A stretch of DNA of 64,000 bases from Clostridia bacterium (GTDB lineage: Bacteria > Bacillota > Clostridia > Oscillospirales > Acutalibacteraceae): positions 1 to 64,000 of the forward strand of contig JAFUIO010000010.1 in NCBI GenBank assembly GCA_017468425.1, read 5' to 3'. Positions 60,568 through 64,000 of this stretch are shown in pieces (position 1 is the stretch's first letter; each line of letters starts with the position of its first letter). The notes under the pieces were generated by a model. It was given only the letters and a program-made list of their open reading frames with translations, was not told the origin of the DNA and ran no database searches. Both the position numbers and the translations under genes were made by a program.

Positions 60568-61212
60568 ATGTATAAGCTTGTTATTTTTGACCTGGACGGA
60601 ACACTTCTTGATACCCTTGAAGATTTAAAAGACGGTGCAAACGCGATGCTTAAGAGTAAAGGGTATCCTGAAAGAAGTGTTGAGGAAATACGGCAGTTTT
60701 TAGGAAACGGAATGAAAAATCTTGTTGAAAGATGTCTGCCTTATAAGGTTTCTGAAGAAGAGTTTCAGGCTTGCTATGAGCTTTTCAGAACTTTGTACAG
60801 TGCAAATATGCAGAACAAGACAAAACCTTATGAAGGTGTTATTTCCTGCCTTGAAAAACTGAAAGAAAAAGGCATAAAAAGCGTTGTGGTATCCAACAAA
60901 AACGACGATGCAGTGAAAAAACTCTGTTCAGATTATTTCGGGAAGCTTATTTTTGCTGCGTATGGCAGAAAAGATGAAATTCCCGCAAAGCCTGACCCGA
61001 CAATGGTAAATATTGCATTGAAGGAAATGAATGTCTGCAAGGATGAATGCATTTTTGTGGGAGATTCAGACACAGATATTTTAACTGCGCGTAATGCGGG
61101 AATAAAATCTGTAGGTGTATTATGGGGATTCAGAAATGAGAAAATTCTCCGAACTGCCGGTGCCGATTGTATAATTGGTAAGCCCGATGATCTTTTTGCT
61201 ACTATATCGTGA
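60568..61212 (+). CDS. HAD-family phosphatase (phosphoglycolate phosphatase-like)
   Basis: 214 residues. FDLDGTLLDT (7-16) is motif I with the nucleophile Asp, VVSNK is motif II, KPDPTMV motif III and VGDSDTDILTARNAG motif IV, with the alpha-helical cap of the Gph/PGMB group after motif I. Removes phosphate from a small metabolite; the name is only by family. It starts directly after rnfB (AUAA spacing) and is probably cotranscribed with the rnf operon. Confidence 0.88.
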   Translation: MYKLVIFDLDGTLLDTLEDLKDGANAMLKSKGYPERSVEEIRQFLGNGMKNLVERCLPYKVSEEEFQACYELFRTLYSANMQNKTKPYEGVISCLEKLKEKGIKSVVVSNKNDDAVKKLCSDYFGKLIFAAYGRKDEIPAKPDPTMVNIALKEMNVCKDECIFVGDSDTDILTARNAGIKSVGVLWGFRNEKILRTAGADCIIGKPDDLFATIS

Positions 61213-61271
61213 CAAATGTCGGAAAACAAAGTTTTTTTAATAATTTTTATACTTTTATAATTGATATTCTA

Positions 61272-61300
61272 TTGACAAAAAGTCGATTTTATAGTAGATT
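61272..61300 (+). promoter_or_regulatory. Promoter of lipoprotein gene 2
   Basis: TTGACA (61272-61277), 17 bases, TAGATT (61295-61300), matching the layout before paralogue 1. Confidence 0.65.
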
Positions 61301-61345
61301 TATATTGTTGTAATGACAAAAAATTTGAAAGGGGATTAAAATCCG

Positions 61346-62302
61346 ATGAAAAAGTTATTAGCAATGCTCATGGCAGCAGCAATGCTTGTTTCTTTCGCAG
61401 CTTGCGGCGGCAACAAAGAAGAAGAAACAACAGTAGCTCCTGAAGCAACAACAGTTGAAAACGTTGCAGGTGACGTAGAAAACGAAGCTGAAGAAGAAAC
61501 AGCAGAACCTGAAACAGAAATCGTAACAGAAGTTGTTACTAATGCAGACGGCGAAACAGAAATTGTTACAGAAGTTGTTACAAAAGAAGCAACAACTAAA
61601 AAAGGCGAAACAACAAAGAAAGCTGAAAAAACAACAGCTAAGAAAGAAGAAGCTAAAAAAACAACAGCTAAAAAAGAAGAAGGACCCAAACCTGTTTCTC
61701 AGTGGTCAGATCAGGAAATCCTTGATTTCTATAACAAAGCAGTAGTTGCTACAGACAAAAAAGCTCCCAAGGGTCAGTCAAAGATGGTTCTCGGTTACGG
61801 CGGTAAGATCACAGCAGACGGCGGTCTCGGCAATGTTCTTGATATCGTTTCTCCTATCATCGACAAAACTCTTAAGAAAAACTCATCTGAAACATCTAAC
61901 ATTCCCGGTTACGGCGAAATCAAGATGAGCGACATCAAATCAATCAAAGCAACAGAAAAAGGCGGCAAAATTGTTGTTGATATCGTAGGTAAAGAACAGA
62001 CAGACGGTCCTGTAGCTGATGGAGCAGACGGTCCTGTTGGTCGCGTTATCGGTACTCTCGGTAACATCGACGGTGCTCTTAATGAACTCGGCGCTGAAAT
62101 TTCAAGAGGTAAAGATACAGTTACTCTTACATACACAGATGTAACAGTTAACGCTACAATCAATCCTGACACAGGTATCATCGAAGGCGGTAAATGGCAT
62201 TATCTCGTTAACATCCTTGTTAAAGATGCTGATATCAAACTCGTTGTTAAACTTGGCGTTAAAAACCTTAAAGCAGCTGTTGACTACACAGTTACTTTCT
62301 GA
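61346..62302 (+). CDS. Secreted lipoprotein with repeat stalk (paralogue 2)
   Basis: 318 residues. Signal peptide MKKLLAMLMAAAMLVSFAAC is the same as that of the gene at 13434, with Cys20 as lipid anchor. The stalk (about 25-115) has TEIVTEVVTNADGETEIV and (A)KKEEAKKTT repeats, then WSDQEILDFYNKAVV and a globular domain (about 120-318) rich in Gly, Asp and Thr. The first 100 residues are near-identical in plan but the C-terminal domains differ, so the two paralogues have separate binding functions. Role unknown. Confidence 0.78.
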   Translation: MKKLLAMLMAAAMLVSFAACGGNKEEETTVAPEATTVENVAGDVENEAEEETAEPETEIVTEVVTNADGETEIVTEVVTKEATTKKGETTKKAEKTTAKKEEAKKTTAKKEEGPKPVSQWSDQEILDFYNKAVVATDKKAPKGQSKMVLGYGGKITADGGLGNVLDIVSPIIDKTLKKNSSETSNIPGYGEIKMSDIKSIKATEKGGKIVVDIVGKEQTDGPVADGADGPVGRVIGTLGNIDGALNELGAEISRGKDTVTLTYTDVTVNATINPDTGIIEGGKWHYLVNILVKDADIKLVVKLGVKNLKAAVDYTVTF

Positions 62303-62320
62303 TTTGAATTTACAGAAAAT

Positions 62321-62353
62321 GGGCGTATCGCATAAAGCGGTACGCCTTTTTTT
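62321..62353 (+). terminator. Terminator after lipoprotein gene 2
   Basis: GGCGTATCGC and GCGGTACGCC imperfect stem, then seven T. Confidence 0.85.
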
Positions 62354-62490
62354 GTCAAAAAAGCACATATAACTGTTAAGAAATATTAACAAATTGAAAA
62401 AAGACTTGATTTTTTGTAATTTTTTTGTTACCATTATATAACACGGAAAAATGAAAATTATGCATTAATTTTACGGAAGGCGGAATTATC

Positions 62491-63591
62491 GTGAATAATC
62501 TGAAGCGATATCTGAGCGTTATATTAGCAATAGTAACAATTATGCTTGGTATATGTGCTGTAAGTCCTGTTGCAGCGGCAAAAGGAGATATAAACGGAGA
62601 CGGAAGTGTAACTGTAAGTGATGCTATGCTTTTGTTTAACCACGTTTCAGGTAAAAAGTCACTCGGCTCAGACGGAAAATCAAGAGCTGATGTAAACTCT
62701 GACGGTTCAATTACCGTTGCAGATGCTATGAAAGTTTATAACATTATTCTCGGCAAAGACAGCGGTTCATCATCAGGTTCTTCTTCTAAAAAAGGCGAGT
62801 TTAAAATTACAACCTACGGTTGGGGTCATGACGTTGGTATGAGCCAGAACGGTGCAAACCTTTATGCTAAAAATGACGGCATGAATTACAAACAGATTCT
62901 TGCACATTACTATCCCGGCACAAAGCTTGTAACTGACGACACAACAGCACCTAAAACAGTAACATACAATTCAGTTGAATATTCAATGAGAAACTACCTT
63001 GCAAGTGCTCTTTATATGGAAATGGGTCCCTCAATGCACAAAGAGGCACTTAAAGCACAGTGTGTGGCGATTTATACTTTCGGTAAATATCACAGCAACT
63101 TCGGCAAGAATTTCAACGGTAACGACCACGCAATGAAGAGTAATGTTGCTTCTGCACCGCAGAGCGATATAATCTTTGCAGTTGTTGATGAGGTTATGGG
63201 ACAGTACCTTACATATAACGGAAAGCCCTGTCTTACTGTATATTCCGCAACTTCTGCAGGCACAACTGCAAAATGCAGTGATATCTGGTATCAGGACCTT
63301 CCTTATCTTACAAGAGTTCCCAGTAAGTATGACAGTACAGTTTCAGGTTATAAAAAGACAATTACTTACACAAAGGATGAAATGAAAACAAAACTTGAAA
63401 GTAAGTTTGGTGTAACTCTTTCAGGTACACCTGAAAACTGGGTTGAAATTATTTCACACGACAGTGCTGTAAACTCAAAAATCGGACATGCCCTGACTGT
63501 TTCCATCGACGGAAAGAAAACAATAAAGGGTGCAGATTTTTATGTTAAAATGGGTCTCAGGTCACCTTGCTACACAGTTGAATATGTTTAA
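62491..63591 (+). CDS. Secreted dockerin-SpoIID-like protein with permuted motif order
   Basis: 366 residues with a signal peptide. A type I dockerin comes first (about 31-90; GDINGDGSVTVSD, ADVNSDGSITVAD), then a short Ser/Gly linker. The SpoIID/LytB-like part has GWGHDVGMSQNGA (about 110-122) and ILAHYYPGT, which are normally at the end of SpoIID, before the catalytic-Glu block MEMGPSMHKEALKAQCVA (about 174-191), and ends with ADFYVKMGLRSPCYTVEY. The order is thus changed. SpoIID proteins cut glycan strands of peptidoglycan. GTG 62491 follows GGAAGGCGGA. Confidence 0.8.
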   Translation: MNNLKRYLSVILAIVTIMLGICAVSPVAAAKGDINGDGSVTVSDAMLLFNHVSGKKSLGSDGKSRADVNSDGSITVADAMKVYNIILGKDSGSSSGSSSKKGEFKITTYGWGHDVGMSQNGANLYAKNDGMNYKQILAHYYPGTKLVTDDTTAPKTVTYNSVEYSMRNYLASALYMEMGPSMHKEALKAQCVAIYTFGKYHSNFGKNFNGNDHAMKSNVASAPQSDIIFAVVDEVMGQYLTYNGKPCLTVYSATSAGTTAKCSDIWYQDLPYLTRVPSKYDSTVSGYKKTITYTKDEMKTKLESKFGVTLSGTPENWVEIISHDSAVNSKIGHALTVSIDGKKTIKGADFYVKMGLRSPCYTVEYV

Positions 63592-63596
63592 AACAA

Positions 63597-63633
63597 AAAA
63601 CCTGTTTTCATTTAAGGAAACAGGTTTTTTTTT
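63597..63633 (+). terminator. Terminator after the dockerin-SpoIID gene
   Basis: AACCTGTTTTC and GGAAACAGGTT stem with one mismatch, then eight T. Confidence 0.88.
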
Positions 63634-63703
63634 GCATTTTTTATTGAAAAAAATGAGCAAATGTGATACTATAACAGAAACAATGTAAAAGGAGATGAAA
63701 AAT

Positions 63704-64000
63704 ATGGCACAGCTTAAAATGTATTGGAAAAGACAGAAGCCTGACCCGATCAAACTTCCCGAAGGTTTTACTGTTGTTAATTATAAAGATGAAAGCGATA
63801 TCCCCGCGTGGATTGAAATTTGCAAAAACGGTCTTGTAGGTGAAGACGCTACCGAAGAAAACTTCAGAGGCGCAATATTTGAATGTGACGACCTTGTTCC
63901 CGAAAAAGACCTTTTCTTTATTGATTACAATGGTGAACACGTTGCAACAACTGCAGTAATTTACCACCCCGATAAAAACATGGGACACGTGCATATGGTA
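63704..64000 (+). CDS. GNAT-family acetyltransferase (partial, runs off the window)
   Basis: 99 codons from ATG 63704 to the window edge; AAAGGAGATG precedes. FTVVNYKDESDIPAWIEICKNGL and DLFFIDYNGEHVATTAVIYHPDKNMGHVHMV are the first and central strands of a GNAT N-acetyltransferase; the CoA-binding R/QxxGxG/A loop would lie beyond the edge. Substrate unknown. Confidence 0.75.
   Translation, partial: MAQLKMYWKRQKPDPIKLPEGFTVVNYKDESDIPAWIEICKNGLVGEDATEENFRGAIFECDDLVPEKDLFFIDYNGEHVATTAVIYHPDKNMGHVHMV

Noticed and set aside
1..64000. CRISPR array, transposase or phage genes
   Set aside because: No regular repeat-spacer pattern and no recognisable mobile-element protein in any frame.

Overview
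The window is ordinary chromosomal DNA from an anaerobic, low-GC, Gram-positive bacterium of the class Clostridia. It looks like a gut Oscillospirales/Ruminococcaceae-type organism. This is inferred from the Shine-Dalgarno-rich starts, AGGAGG-like sites with TTGACA/TATAAT promoters, pyruvate:ferredoxin oxidoreductase, a complete Rnf complex, a Firmicutes-type LexA box, a mepA-type guanidine riboswitch, dockerin and cohesin-like modules, and many glycoside hydrolases. No transposase, phage gene or CRISPR array was seen.

Layout. 1-6.9 kb: end of a deoxysugar locus (FucU mutarotase, rhamnulokinase-family kinase), TspO, small regulators (three XRE/AbrB-type, one LytTR-DUF3021 pair), tRNA-Arg, an Asp-box sialidase-like protein and an unannotated 30-residue hydrophobic peptide gene with its own promoter and terminator. 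7-12 kb: uraA-upp uracil salvage, a flavin reductase-like protein, a GH92 mannosidase. 12.0-12.8 kb: tRNA-Pro and tRNA-Val on the minus strand with duplicated tRNA fragments and GC-rich inserts on both sides. 12.8-28 kb: housekeeping and hypothetical genes (dCMP deaminase, lipoproteins, phosphoesterase, Fe-alcohol dehydrogenase, LexA-controlled DinB, HAD phosphatase, methyltransferase, GH51, CCA transferase, ArsC-like protein). 28-33 kb: an XRE regulator facing a duplicated-domain secreted protein across a palindromic operator, then nifJ. 33-39 kb: a tightly packed operon with a pyruvyl transferase-FrhB fusion, GH43, PPOX protein, GPH sugar symporter and a HEXXH membrane protein. 39-44 kb: a GH3-type acyl-amido synthetase, a MATE exporter behind a probable guanidine-IV riboswitch, and a secreted beta-helix glycosidase. 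44-53 kb: glyS with a phosphoesterase, a D,D-carboxypeptidase, and a secreted operon of a ceramidase-like protein plus two cohesin-like proteins. 53-61 kb: apbE, NusG-II and Gx genes followed by rnfCDGEAB and a HAD phosphatase. 61-64 kb: a second copy of the repeat-stalk lipoprotein, a dockerin-bearing SpoIID-like protein whose motifs are in permuted order, and a truncated GNAT gene.

How it fits together: the GH92, GH51, GH43, GH28-like and sialidase-like enzymes with the GPH symporter and deoxysugar enzymes suggest growth on plant or host glycans. PFOR makes reduced ferredoxin and Rnf turns it into an ion gradient. ApbE supplies the covalent flavins of RnfD and RnfG. The most interesting new material is the surface set (cohesin-like/dockerin proteins, permuted SpoIID), the small peptide gene, the tRNA-flanking duplications and the self-contained XRE-operator-secreted protein cassette. 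All functions are read from sequence motifs recognised by eye; no database search was run.
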